A DNA stretch of 64,000 nt. Origin: Muricea muricata (lineage: Eukaryota; Cnidaria; Anthozoa; Malacalcyonacea; Plexauridae). Below, one piece after another: positions 44,346-56,787 of this stretch; position 1 is the stretch's first letter, and every line of letters begins with the position of its first letter. The translations under genes were made by a program, and so were the position numbers. Location of the stretch: positions 86,359,560 to 86,423,559 of the forward strand of contig OY979716.1 in assembly GCA_963855995.1 (NCBI GenBank), in the 5' to 3' direction. Below the pieces are notes generated by a model that saw nothing but the letters and a program-made list of their open reading frames with translations, did not search any database and had not been told where the DNA came from.

Positions 44346-47300
44346 CTAAAATCGTACGCCAAACTCACGTAGATATTGTAGGTGAACTGGCATCAAGTAT
44401 GGTGTTAAGCTCGGCGGAATCTGCACCATTGCTGGAGCGAAGTATGGTTGCTTTCTCTTTATGCAACTGGCTTCCACGTGAAAATAAACATTACCAGTTC
44501 TTGACATGAGCTCTCCGTTGGGTGTTGCACGAAACTGACGATTCATTTGCGTTATAATGGTCATGTCGAACGGAGGGTTTGCAATTTTACCATCAGGCTT
44601 TAATGTCTGAGAACATCCAAAACAAACGCGAACTAAGTGCGGGCATTGTGCCAGAAGACCAAGAACGAACATGCTATTAGGTTGCAACGGCGGAGGGCTT
44701 GTGAAAGCAGGTGGGCGTAATAGATGCTGGGCGTGAGGTCCAGGCATGGAAAATATTTCTGGCGTAGAGCCGGTTGTTGAGGTTATCGGCGGCTGTGTGC
44801 AGGTACTGGTAGCTGTAAAGACTGCCCTATCAATCGTAGTCGAGACAGGTGCCTGGCTTCTCGTTCTTCCACCTTTTCGCCTCGCAGTTGAATTCTTAGC
44901 ACCCTTTCTTCCAATGCCTGCAACACTGTCGAATGTTACTAGTGAGGTAACATTCATACTTTTGGGCCCCTTTTCACGTAGCCATTTTAAATATCTGGCA
45001 GTAGTACCAGATTTTTCCGCGACAGCAATAGCATGAGCGCAGATATTAGAGGCTCTCCAGCCTGGACAATCTTCACATTTTATCTTTCCGTTTTTCGACA
45101 ACGTGACAAAATGCGGTTTGTCAGACGTCCGGCTTTCGACAACGAATGCTGTATTATCTTGACAACCGGGTGCTTGCTGAACGGATCCTTCCTTGCCAAG
45201 AAGAGCCCTTGCCTTGTCACCAATGCCTTTCAACATCGCTCTTGGAATTGATGCTATGCCAGAAGCCAGCTGGTCGAGGTCGACAGACAGACTTATCTGG
45301 TCTTGTGGACTGCTAAGATGTGTGCCATTGTTGGTCGTATTTGAAACCACATCATCAGAATCTGACATCTTCGCAGCATGAAATTTTTTTAACGCTGATT
45401 CCTTTTGATTTATGTTCATTTTGAACCAAGATTCTGATGAAACCTGGAAAGATGAAAAATTTGATGCCAAACAATAGGGACCATGATTAAGGATAGAGGA
45501 GTCGATATCTTCTTTTTGTTGGAGGAGGAAAGTGCTTAGATTTTCGCAAAATTTCGTCATCTCGCTCTCTTTAAAATTCACCGCACGCTTGATCATTGCG
45601 TTAGCTGACTCCGGAATGTTGTTGTAATACGCGGTGGGAGGATCACCCAGACCTGCATGTCGGCGTACGTCTTTTAACATTGACTTAGCTATCATTGCTG
45701 CCTAAAAGATCACAAAAATTTAAATGGTTGACAATATGTGTGGAAACCTAATATAATTGTATATTCTTGAGCTGCCTTCCTAAATATATTTTCGAATTTA
45801 TACGATGATTTCAAAAGTATATTTGAAAAATCATTTTCCAATGGTTGTTTTTACCGCAAAAAGTGAATTACGAAAAAAATCAATGCCAACCTTTTCTTGA
45901 ATGTAATCATAAAAAGCAGGCTTAGCCCCGCTTGGTAAGTACTGTTTTTCTTTGTCATTCCACACTTTCTTCACTGCTGATAATCTGGATTCAAAATCAG
46001 ACAAGTCATCAGCATCAACAAGACCTGAAAGAGAAATTCCGCAATCATCGAAATATATTCTGGTAAATCATGTATAATTTAATTGGTTATCTTGTCATTG
46101 CATGTTGTACACAAGATTTACTACGTTTTTACATAAGCTCGCAATCATTTGTAACTATTAACGTTGGCAAGTTCTGCAGAAAAACAGGTTGAGCTTTTTC
46201 TTTATACGCTGTGATAAATTCCCTTCAAGGCTATGGCAGTCTCGTTAATACACATTTTCGCTGTCTATTCATTTTAAAAAAACTCGCAAAAAGATTTGCT
46301 CCTCAACTATGGGCTATGCGCAGTATAAAAACAAATTACAAAATTACGCATTTTTATATATATATATATATATTTATTTCAAATTAATAAATAAGGTATT
46401 TAGTAAGTCAAGAGTGTACAGGGTAGTGGTGATTTTTAGCTTAAAAACAAGCGTTAAGCTGAGACTTTCCAGAACAATACACTTTTCCGGCCGTTACGCG
46501 AGCTGAAGGATCACTAGCTCCGTATTAACGGGGAGAGATTGGCCCCATTAGTCCCGCTTCCACATAGGTGTGACGTAGCTACCGGAAAGGTCTATTTGGT
46601 TACAGGCAGATAATTGTACCGCATAATGACTGTTTCTTTTTTATGGTGACTTACCTTTCTCCCAAGCATCTTCCACACGACGTCCAAATACATCATAAAG
46701 AAACTCCTTTTGTACCTGTTCCGGGACGTTTGATGCTTTAAGTTTATCCTTACAGTTGTCGCGAAAGTGATTGAAACATCTTAAATGAAGCGCTTGGGGA
46801 AAGCTGAAATTCATCGCTCTATACAACTCTTCTTCGCCGTCAGTCCCATATGCCAAAACTCCTCTTACATCCTTATTCAGACTTACCAATTTGCTGAAGA
46901 ATTGATTGTAAGCATCAAATGACTTTGTTTGGCTAAGAAGAATTGGGCCGACTAGAGTAGGATGGCCACCGGTTTCTCTGTTTACCACTTTCAGATGTCT
47001 GAATGAGGTAACTGTAACATTAAACCTGCCAAGGTTGAATGTCGGGTCAGCTCCAAACACAGAAAATGCAGAAGGCTCTGTGCAGAAGGTGGCTAGATCT
47101 TGCAGCTGCCAATCATAAGCCAAAATACATCGCAGCTCTGGAGCACCTGTAACCTCGCGAATGAACGGTTCGACATTTCTTTCCATTTGTTAGCGTTTAC
47201 ACTGCTCCAAGAGAATGATTAGGGAGTCGGTCTGACTGAAGGATCTCTTGTCAGTGTAATCTCGCCTTCGATATTTGGCTTGCGCACGGTTTCGTGGCAG

Positions 47301-50300
47301 ATCGCTTATTGACGATGCGCCCATAATTCCTCCCACATCCCTTTGTACCTCATGGTAAGCAGCTTTTGGCGTTTTATCGGTGGACTCAGTTCGTAACATG
47401 TTGACAGTGCTTTCTTTCGTCCTCACGTAACTGGATGAATGCGACCGCTTACAGTTACCATGTTGAGATGGCGTAACGTCATGCTCGATGCCATCGAAAA
47501 GATACTGAATGGTGATCAACTTGGGGTGCTCTAAACAGATTTACAGTAAACGAGAAAAGTAGATTTAATCCGTCGATCTGGTCATTCTTTTGTATGGTTC
47601 TAATCGTAGATGGTGCTCTAGTTAGACTCTTAATGTAGCTTTCACCCCTGTATGTCAAAACTTTGCAGTTTCAGTTAACATTTTGACTTTAACCTTTTTT
47701 AATTAGTTGTATATGAATCGTGCTATTATCTTACCTAGCAAGATCGAAACGATTTTTCGTAAGTCGGGAGATGATTTATTTTTATAATAAGTCCTCTTTA
47801 TGACGTAATGATTTATTCCATCTGCCAAAACGTCATTTTTATCTATTTGAAATACTGCATCATTCTCCATACCCATGCAAAAGTACTGAACACCATTGTT
47901 TTTCCATACACCCATGTCATCTGATTTCCAGTCGTTGCAAGATTTCAGCGAGTCAACGTCTACCATAAAACATACATTGTGCGAAATGTTACTGGGCACT
48001 GCTGAGCAAGTAGTTCCATTATTTCTTGGTATGAGCAGCTCTTCCAGTATTTCTAATGGGCTTATTACGTTCTTCCTCCAAGAAAACACTGGCAAGTTTT
48101 CTCTTCCCTTATATAGCTCTCCAACTTGACTGCAAAATAGAATGTATACAATATGCATTATGTGACAAATCAGTTTAAATGCCTTGCAAAGCCTCTTAAA
48201 AGTATGTTGAAATTAGTAGCTAACGCAACACATAAATATTAGTGTTTTGCAATTAATTTAGCATTTAATACTAACTGTTTCTTTTTTGAGGTATGTGACT
48301 GCCCGTTTTCAATAAAGTCTATACCATCTTCACTTTCTGAACTTAAATTTATTGCAATCGTCTTCCTGAAAGATAATTTTTGTCATGACACTTTATGCAT
48401 GAGTCAAATCCAAGCGTGCCCATCCCCCCCCCCGGGCCAACCCCCGGGCTTTTGACAAATTTTTAAAATACGTGGTTAATCTCCGGGGGCGGGGGTAAAA
48501 TACATGTGAAGATGCCCCGCAGTGGGGCAAAAAGTTTTCGCAAATTCCCCTCCCCGCGGACACCTGAAATCTGAAACCCTAAATCCAAATTGTTTTTGAA
48601 ATAGGTGTAATAATTCTGTTTATTTTATGCTTCGTAAAATCATATATACGACTGTTGAATTAAATATATATATAATTTATACGAAGCATAAAATAAACAG
48701 AATTTATATTACGCATATTTCAAAAACAATTTGGATTTAGGGTTTGCACACAGTCTAGCGCGTTATTATAATATTCAAGATAATATCCAATACAGTCTAA
48801 TTACCAGTACCACAAACAATAAATAGGGACATTATTTGGAACCTTCTTTTATATCATAACATATTGGCATATATTTTGATATTGTGTGAAACTGGTTTGA
48901 TTATGTTGTTTTGTACTATTATTGGTTCTAAAATAATAGAATCATCATTTCAAATGCCCCACCCCCGGGCAAAGGTTCACACGCAAATACCCCTCCCCTG
49001 GGACGTACTAGGCATGCAAATGCCCCGGGGTGGCTCGGGGAGAATGGGCATCCTTGGATTTGACTCATGCATCACTGTATATTTTGGAAAATGTAACTAT
49101 CAATGTAATACATCAACCAGAAACCAGACATTAAGAATTCTAGTAAGTATGAGTTACACATACTTAGCGGAGGATCTATTCAAGTTTAAAGAACCAGGGC
49201 CTTGGAAATCGTCTCCAGATGAAGAATCCACAGTTACCTAAACAGGAACAAAATATTCGCAGTTAACAGTCAACATTTTGTCAAACTAATGGTTATCAAC
49301 GACATTTATTTAATAATGTACATGCATAGTTGATTTTTTGTAGGTACGGTAAATGATCTTCGCGGCCTTTGCTATAAATAATAAAGTTCATTTAAAAGGG
49401 GCGCCTAAAAGCAGCGGCACTTATAAAAAATGCGTACTAGACTTGCTTACCTTAATTAATTCAGTGAAATATTACATAAAATGAATAACACAAATTGTTA
49501 TTTATGATCGATCGCCGTGAACAATGTTGTTCATGTGTTCCGATGTTACCCATTCTGGAGCGCCGTTTACTAATAAATTCATAAATAGTCTCGTGCTGGT
49601 TCGCAGCTCATATACATTAAATTTGTATTCTGCAGAGATGCAGTGCTTATCCGGCTGCGGCGCATTCTTGTACGATTAGCGGCAGGGCGCTTATCGGCGC
49701 TTGGTCGATCATTTACTAGAAGCAGAAATTATATTGCCATACATACTATCTCTGTATTAGTTATTGTAGCTGAACATTCCGTGATCTCTGTCACTGTTCG
49801 AAGAGGAGTATCACTTTCGCTTTGGCAGTCAATTTCAATATCAGCCGTCATGTTGTATAAGGAACTACAAAAAAATTGATACAGCCTATTTTGACAATGT
49901 TAACAAGATTGTGATGAGATGTTAGCTAAACAGGTCAACTAAGCTTTAGATGTCAACATGCGTGACCTTGTAAATAACATCATCCGCTATACGAGTTCTG
50001 TAAACTCCTTGCTTACCTTCCAACAGGTTGATGGCCTTCAGTCAGCTCATGAAATTCTTCAGCTTCATCGGGCTCGTTAGCATCCACATGAGTCTAAAAA
50101 ATCAAGAATTTTCCAGATCGAACAATTGTAATCACTCATAAAAATGCGAAAAGTCCGACTGATCGAATCGCTCTGCGTTGTCTAGGTCTTTAATACGCAC
50201 CTGAACAGTTGTCTGACCGAAAATGGCGAAATCTCCTAAGCTTCCAGGCATTCTTTGGGGCAATGTTGTCTTGTCGTCTTCTGGTTGGGTTTTTCCTAAG

Positions 50301-53049
50301 TAAGTGGATAAAATCATGCAGCAAATAAATGAAAAGAAACAAAATGAAAATTTGAGTAAAGTATTTGATGTACTGCTTAAACTAGGGATCCAAGGATAGT
50401 GCAAAGTTTCACAAGTCAGACAAGTGTGATGACTGTCAGTACTCAGTAATATAGCCGATACCTTTGAAAAAACATTTAAAAACTTTCTGCTCTGCAAATA
50501 GAAAATGTATTTTTAAAAATTTCAAAACCTTTCAAGTCGAGTCTTTTGAATATGCGAACATACAATTTCATCGCAAAGTATGACATCGAAACCGTTTAAG
50601 CATCATTACCTTTCAATCTTTATTAGACTCTAAATAAACTTTTAAAGTTTTCAAAATTTTCTCCTTTGGCTTGCGCACGTTCACAAGCACAGCAATGCTG
50701 ATGAACAAGACTGATCAATTCATATTAAGCTCGGTTTAATTTGATGTTTTTCAAGGGAAAAATCCCTTTTTATGCATAGTAAACGAATAAGTAATTGTGT
50801 AGACTAAAATATCTCGTAATGCCGGTTAAAATGGTGTTTTTAGTCAGAAATATCACTCATGTTTGCGACCCACTCCTAGAGACCGACATTTTATAAAGGC
50901 TATAAGCGGCGCTACGTGTGGTATTATACACGTGCTTCGCTGAATGATTGAGATTCCGGGGGTGTTTGGCAACACTGTTATGTACATATGCAATACAACT
51001 ATAAGAACGATTACTCTCATTAGATGTGATAGTGCTTATTCTAGTCATTTTGATTAAAACCTTGTAGAGATAATATTCAAGCAACTGCTCAAAATTTTTA
51101 CCACCCCCCGGAGTTTACACTATGACTGACTGACTCACTGCCTGCCTGACTGACTGATGTAAATTTTCGCCACTCATCACAATACTGCAAAGTTTCTTTG
51201 AAACTTTGCACTAAAAATTAAGATATGTTTTCAATAAATGAATTGACAATAAAAATTACAATGAAAAATTCATTGTTTGATTCTGTTTCAATTTACCTTG
51301 TCGTGGTGTCAGCCATATAATACTCTGGCTTTGATTCTGCTTAACTCCTGCCATTTTTAGTCGTTGCAACAGCCATTGTACGAGTGACTTGCACGATCTG
51401 TAGCTCACGTCTGGAGTCACTAACAGAATGCCGTTACCATTCCCTCCAAGCTCGCCACCAACTGGATGAGTGTCAACGAGAAAAAATGCATCCTCACACA
51501 CACCTATGCTAATGATATATGGACTGCAGGTATAGATTCCCATGTGTAAGTGTCCTTGCAATGTTCTTGACATCAACGTTTCCATTATTTCCTCTCTTCC
51601 AGCGGACGAAAATACTTTGTTCATGGAAACACATCCTTCGGACAGATCATAGTCTGTATAGAGCAAGTTATTGGTTGACAAAATAGAATGCGCTTCTTCA
51701 ACATCGTATAATTGGCCAACATCACGGTGATCATTTACTTGCCTAGGAAGATGAGTGACTACACTCTCGACAGTTTCACGCACGTTTTCCCATTGCATTC
51801 GTTCACGAAGGTCACCATTTTGCAACAATCGATCGCAAACTCCAACAGAAAGAAACGCACAGGAATTACTTGCGTCGTTTATTAGAAGTGAAACGGGTTG
51901 GTCGTTCAATGAAGGCATGCCATCCTGCAAAACTGCAGCTAGTTGAGCATCACACTCCTCCAGAGCAGTACTTTGACTGATTGACAAAGGAAAACGACGA
52001 AAAAAGTTGTCCAAACTCTTGTCAATAAAGGAAAGTAATTCTGCTGTTGAAGGTCTTGCCGTAGCATCAAATTTGGCACACTGGTTGAACATATCTTCAA
52101 TTTGCCACCACGAAGTAATCCATAGCAGCTCATATTTCGGACTGTGTTGAGGCAGTTGACGTTTTTTCAGAAGATCTTTCAGTGCAGCGTTGGTATCTGA
52201 AATCCCAAATTTCTCTAATTCAACTCGATAAGGACTACCAATATCAGAATTTACCATATTATGCATAACAAGTCCTAAGGACCACACATCAGCTCGTTTT
52301 AGATCGTCTTGGCTTGCTGAAACCAGTTGATTTAATTGCATTTCTGGAGCCATGTACGCTGGGGTACCACAGCCAATTGCAGTTGTCTGGGATGCCATGA
52401 TAGACTTGGTTTGAATGTCAGCACTACGACTAAGCCCGAAGTCAGTTAGCCGACACACAATTGGGCACTCCCCAAAAGCCTTTTCCAAGGCGGCTTGATC
52501 ATTACGAGATATAATGTTTAAATGTTGATTACAAACCAAGATATTGCTAGGTTTTAAATCTCGATGAGCGATGTTATGATTGTGCAAATAATTCAGCCCG
52601 GAAAGAATATCTTTAGCACATACTGGTAATAAATCAGCAAACGATGTAAAATTGAACTCCTCGTCCACAAACTGTAGGAAGTCACCAAGAGAACTCACGC
52701 TTTTCTCATCATCTCCGAACAAGCCAAAATCAAAACTTGAAAATTCCATCATTATTGAGTGCGGCTCGCTGCAAAACCCCAGGAATTTGCTAATGTTAGG
52801 GTGGTCTTTGACGCTATTTAGGATCTTAGCCTCTTTTACAAAGCGTGTCTGGGAATCGATAGAAACACTTTTAAGTTTCTTAATGACGACATTTTTCGAA
52901 GTATTTGCATGTTTGGCAAGGTGAACAGAACCAAAGCTTCCAGACCCAAGCTTTTTCGTTTTTACTATACTTGCCCACTCGAATTTCGGCAGTTCAACAT
53001 CATTCTTTTGTTTCCGCACAAGTTTTGGAAGCTTAAAGCTTCTCTCCAT
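44346..53049 (-). CDS. Kinase / C76-like peptidase / MULE transposase / SWIM fusion gene, 10 exons, one in-frame stop
   Basis: Exons (minus): 51298-53049, 50201-50295, 50017-50093, 49747-49864, 49164-49237, 48276-48365, 47735-48129, 46655-47530, 45891-46024 and 44346-45701. All nine introns are GT-AG, every junction keeps frame, and the total is 4968 nt (1655 codons plus stop). Kinase: LGSGSFGSV 34-42, Lys 57, Glu 73, HRDLKPSN 162-169, DFG 203-205, APE 234-236, so all catalytic residues are present. Peptidase-like: NSCAFL (Cys 397), then FFLVDTHPVGGELGGNGNG (Asp 526, His 528). Exons 2-6 encode acidic linker. The MULE core is in exon 8 (FGADPTFNLGRFNV, YGTDGEEEL), and exon 10 carries the SWIM finger CEDCPGWRASNICAH. 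TAA at 47190-47192 interrupts exon 8, with ATG six bases on (47184-47186). The kinase/peptidase part may be made alone. The role in transposition is unknown. Confidence 0.82.
46655..47186 (-). CDS. MULE DDE transposase core (part of the fusion gene, after the in-frame stop)
   Basis: From ATG 47184-47186 the frame MERNVEPFIREVTGAPEL leads into the catalytic domain: SAFSVFGADPTFNLGRFNVT holds the first DDE Asp, LLSQTKSFDAYNQFFSKLV follows, and GVLAYGTDGEEELYRAM holds the second Asp. The HLRCFNHFRDN block is typical of MULE (PF10551-type) transposases. The third acidic residue should lie in exon 9-10. The exon ends at GTAAGT (46654). Being intact after the stop, it could be translated separately if an internal promoter or reinitiation is used. 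Confidence 0.82.
48397..49072. mobile_element. Inverted-repeat element with nested palindrome in an intron of the MULE gene
   Basis: The outer arms GCATGAGTCAAATCCAAG (48397) and CTTGGATTTGACTCATGC-type (ending 49070) are followed by C-rich/G-rich stretches. The 8-mers CACTTTAT (48389-48396) and CACTGTAT (49073-49080) are a candidate duplication. Inside, 48571-48747 is a second long palindrome (AAACCCTAAATCCAAATTG ... with arms TTTATTTTATGCTTCGTA). It lies in the intron between exons 5 and 6. Confidence 0.75.
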
Positions 53050-54748
53050 TTTCAACTAGCGCTCACAATGACAAATAGCTAGTCACGGTACTCCATTTGC
53101 TGTACACCTCAATGGCCGTAAAAACAAGCTGTTGCGTCAAAATTTTGATCATATATCGTATCATTCAAATGCTAATGCAGAGGCAACACCTCTGCTCGAG
53201 GTGTCACCTTCAGGCTCTAATTATCATATTTTACTGTAATTGGATTATTGGGCCCCCGTTGGTTTTGACGCAAAGTATATGGATTTCAAGCCATATGCTG
53301 ATTAGCGTTCATGGCACCTTCATCATTGAAAAGCTGCCACAAAGCAGAAAACCGGTTAGCTTTTGCATGCCGTTATATTATATCGCATGTGTTTTTGACA
53401 CGAGTAAGCAGATGGCTGCTCTAAACTTAACTTTCCCGATTTTCAAAATAATTACAGCTAAAGTTTATTTTCGCTAACAATTAACAACTTGCCATGCGAT
53501 CAAGTTACTTATCGATTATTAAGCTTTTGCGAGGGCATTTTTGAACCCATGCTTAGTACGATATTTTATTGCTCCATGTGTTATAAAGTAAATATCAGAA
53601 GGTCTATTGATGGGAAGTAAATTCGCATATTGGCGAAAATTTCGGGTGTGAAAAAAAATCGCAAGTTAAAAATCACTAACAGCTGCAGGCTGTAGGCTAT
53701 TATTAACTTTGAGAACACGCGTAAAATGCTAGGCGTTTAAGTATAGTAATTAGATTAGGAGCAATTTGCTAAACATAACGTGTTTATCTCACTTTCGGAA
53801 AAAAACAAAAACAAAACAAGAATTTGTACAAAACTTGGTAGCCCTGTTGTTACAAATGTTACTAAACGCTTTCACCCCACTTCATGCATGTGTTGACATA
53901 GGAGCAAGCATCAAACTATAAACACATGTTTGTGGGAATCATGAAACATCAGATATCTTGCTCCACTTTCTCTTACTAAACTTTGTATTTAACGTGTAAC
54001 GAGCCTAGCTAACACTACACACAACGTGGTCTAGTTCCAGCTTGCTTTATTTCCTTTTACATTATCTCTATCCCTGGGGTGTTGCTCTTCCTTTCATTAG
54101 TTGTGGAGGTATATTTGATGTCTCACGGATGCAGCTGCATCCGGTACAATTACAGTGAAACCCTTCTTATTGGCCGCCTCGACAATATGGTCATTTTTTT
54201 GTCCAGTTGAAACACAATGCATTTTATTGACTGCATTGATAAAAGTCATCTAAAACTTGTAGGCTTCAGTTAAGTGCGTAAAGCAAAAGAAAAAATCAAA
54301 GGTTTTTGGTAACCAAATCCTGATATTGTTTCGTTAGTATTACTTAAAGCTTTTTACGACTTTATCTAGTAATAGTAATTGGTATTATGGTATGGTGTTG
54401 TTGTTGTGCTTTTGAAATATTTTTTAACATGGCTTTTACGTCATAATTGAAACTTTATATTATCCTGTTAATAAGGCCACATTATTTCAGCTCGTTGGTG
54501 ACCGTAATAAACGGGTTCCACTATACTTTACCTATTCACTCGTTGGTTTTAGTCCATTATCATACGTCCGATACATACGATTATACATTTGTGTATTTTA
54601 TACCAACAATTAAGTTTATTTATATACTCTCAATATTTCCATAATTTATGCATTATTTTAAAATAATTTATGCATTATTTTAATTTGTATCATCTTTGGA
54701 AACTGCACATCTAATTTGTAAAGAAATGTTTTCACTTTTTAAAGACAG
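53050..54748. promoter_or_regulatory. 5' region of the MULE gene, presumed promoter
   Basis: About 1.7 kb between the kinase start codon (minus strand) and the right TIR. No gene is visible. An open plus-strand frame at 53097-53477 shows no family. Being the only non-repetitive upstream DNA in the element, it or the TIR should hold the promoter, but no motif is decisive. Confidence 0.4.
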
Positions 54749-54749
54749 A

Positions 54750-55040
54750 ATAATCTAAATATAGATAGCAGGTCTACATAATCCCCCAACCCATTTAAAT
54801 CAGATAAAACATGGCAGCGAATTCTGTTTTATCAAGTACCATAACATGTTTTCGAAAAAGATTTAAGCTTTAATTCGCACAAAAAAGCAACCCATCCGTG
54901 TTTTATCCTCATATCCGCTCCGCGTTTTATCCTCATATCCGCTCCGCGTTTTATTCTCATATCCGCTCCGCGTTTTATCCTCATATCCGTTCCGTCAATC
55001 CGCTCCGTTCCGCATCCGTATCCGCGTTTTATCCTTACCC
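54750..55040 (-). repeat. Right TIR of the MULE
   Basis: 291 bp, the reverse complement of 42872-43178, with four instead of five 24-bp units and a 12-bp insertion beside the TTAAATCTTTTTCG-type block. Confidence 0.92.
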
Positions 55041-55050
55041 GTCCAGTTAA

Positions 55051-56322
55051 CTTGTTTAAAACGGTTTTGAGTATACTGTATGTTTTGATGGATGGGCTTG
55101 TTGTTTTCATTATGTGCATTATGTTTCCCTAGTGCTTGCAGTGTACACTTGCATTATCTAGTATTTGTCTGTGATTGCACTTATTTGGTACACACTTTAT
55201 TCTTGTGTACAATTTCTTGAACTTCATGTGCTTTTGAATAGTCAAATTTGAGAATTTTTCCTCCGATTTATTTTTAAATGTATATATCATGAATAGAAAC
55301 CGTGTACCAGCACTTAGTATCACTCATGCTCAAAGTCTATTAATGCTTAGATCTGAAATCTGAATAATAGGCCGACACTTTTCCTTGGGTAGTATTCTCA
55401 GCTTAAGTCACCTTATTTGTTAAATCTGAATCACCAGCATTTCAATTAAAACAAAAAATATTCATATGAGACAAAGCTAATTTTGCATGAGTGATTGATG
55501 TAAAATTGGTCACCAGTAAATCATAAATTTTGGTTGCACAGGGTTTATAAAAAAAGTACACCCTTTGAAGTAGCTGCAAATTTGATTAACTGCAATCTGT
55601 TGCATTAATTTGACAGTTCAGAATGGCTCGATTCGAAGGTCACTTAACAGATTTAATTCATTCTAATTTTGAATACACCTTGATTATCTTTAACAATGTA
55701 ATGAATTACAAATTCACATTTTTGTACAGCCTGTTTTGTTTGCTGAAGTTATTCTAATTTTTGCTGATGTGTATACAATCATGCGTTTCTACGTATATAT
55801 TAATTCGACTGATTTAAAAAGCATTCCAAACTACTTTTTTATACATCCTGTAGTAAACCATATTTGTAAAACTAAAGTTATTTGATTTATGCATTGTATA
55901 CTCGACATGCATTTTTATATCGATTTTTAAAAATAACAGTTAATATCCATTAATATCCATTCAAATTTGGTTCCAATAAAATATTTCAAGTATTTACTTC
56001 TGAAATGATACTGTTATCAAAATTTTATGTTAATCATTTCATGTTTTTATTAAAAAGTTTATATTATACAGTAATCATTTCAAACACATTGGACTATTTA
56101 TTTCAATATTTATTGCAATCATTCTACTACATATTTATGCTGTGCGCAGCTACCTGCACGCGTAGCGTACCTTTTTCGCAGATACATGTGTTTATCACAA
56201 AATCCGAAATCAATTTGCAAGCGAGAAAAATTTCACTGGCTTTGAAGAGAACTCCTCAGACTTGGACTGACAATTTGACATTTATTGTAACGTAATAAAT
56301 TTTTACATCAAAATCCCTATTT
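55051..56322. other. Unassigned AT-rich sequence
   Basis: No gene is recognisable. If copies H and G are one split transposon, the missing ballast exons would be expected here, but no C-x-C-G-x-C cluster is found. ACGCGTAGCGTACCT near 56158 is the third instance of a short dispersed motif. Confidence 0.45.
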
Positions 56323-56787
56323 CAGACCTTCCAACTCTCACGCATTTTGCGTGAGACACATGCTTTTGAACTATTTCTCATGCTCACACGCATTGACTCT
56401 ATTTTCTCACACAAAAGCGAAATAAGTATAAGTATATAATCTACCTATTTTTTGTTTTAACACGTCTCTTGGCAAGTCAATATTTGTATTTAGCTGAATC
56501 ATATATAGAGGTATATAGAAAGAAAAACAACGATTCTTAACTGAAAATATAGAACACATAATTGCATGCATACCGATGTAAAAAATTTTAGCTTTGATAA
56601 CGATATTTTTCCGAAATTTTGTAACTTCAAAATATGTTAATCTTCCACGAAAACGCAGTAAATAACATTTCAGCTTTAGAGAAATTCGGGGGGAGGGCAT
56701 GCCTCTAACATGCTGGGGAGGGGACATGCCTCATGACAGCTAAAGTAGAATCTCACTCATTTTCAGTTCACAAAGTTGGAAGGTCTG
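56323..56787. mobile_element. Non-autonomous TIR element, CAGACCT family, 6-bp TSD (copy 2)
   Basis: CAGACCTTCCAACTCTCAC at 56323 and GTTGGAAGGTCTG ending 56787. CTATTT is exactly repeated at 56317-56322 and 56788-56793. 465 bp, non-coding. The right TSD contains the stop codon (complement CTA, 56788-56790) of the neighbouring transposase, so it landed at the very end of that gene. Confidence 0.85.

Larger units (their letters stand above)
42872..55040. mobile_element. Complete MULE transposon (12.2 kb) with kinase-peptidase-transposase gene
   Basis: Both ends are long inverted repeats starting GGGTAAGGATAAAACGCGG (left 42872-43178, right about 54750-55040). GTCCAGTTAA stands immediately outside each end (42862-42871 and 55041-55050), an exact 10-bp duplication, the size expected for Mutator-like elements. 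The single large gene inside (44346-53049, minus) encodes a MULE transposase, so ends and gene agree. Three smaller MITE-like insertions are nested inside (43381-43564, 43955-44118, 48397-49072). The two TIRs differ by a handful of substitutions, a 12-bp indel and one extra tandem unit, so the insertion looks fairly recent relative to its surroundings. Confidence 0.92.

Noticed and set aside
51256-53055. Reading the kinase as an intronless host gene
   Set aside because: It lies inside the MULE TIRs, has a splice donor before its apparent stop, and joins in phase to nine further exons.
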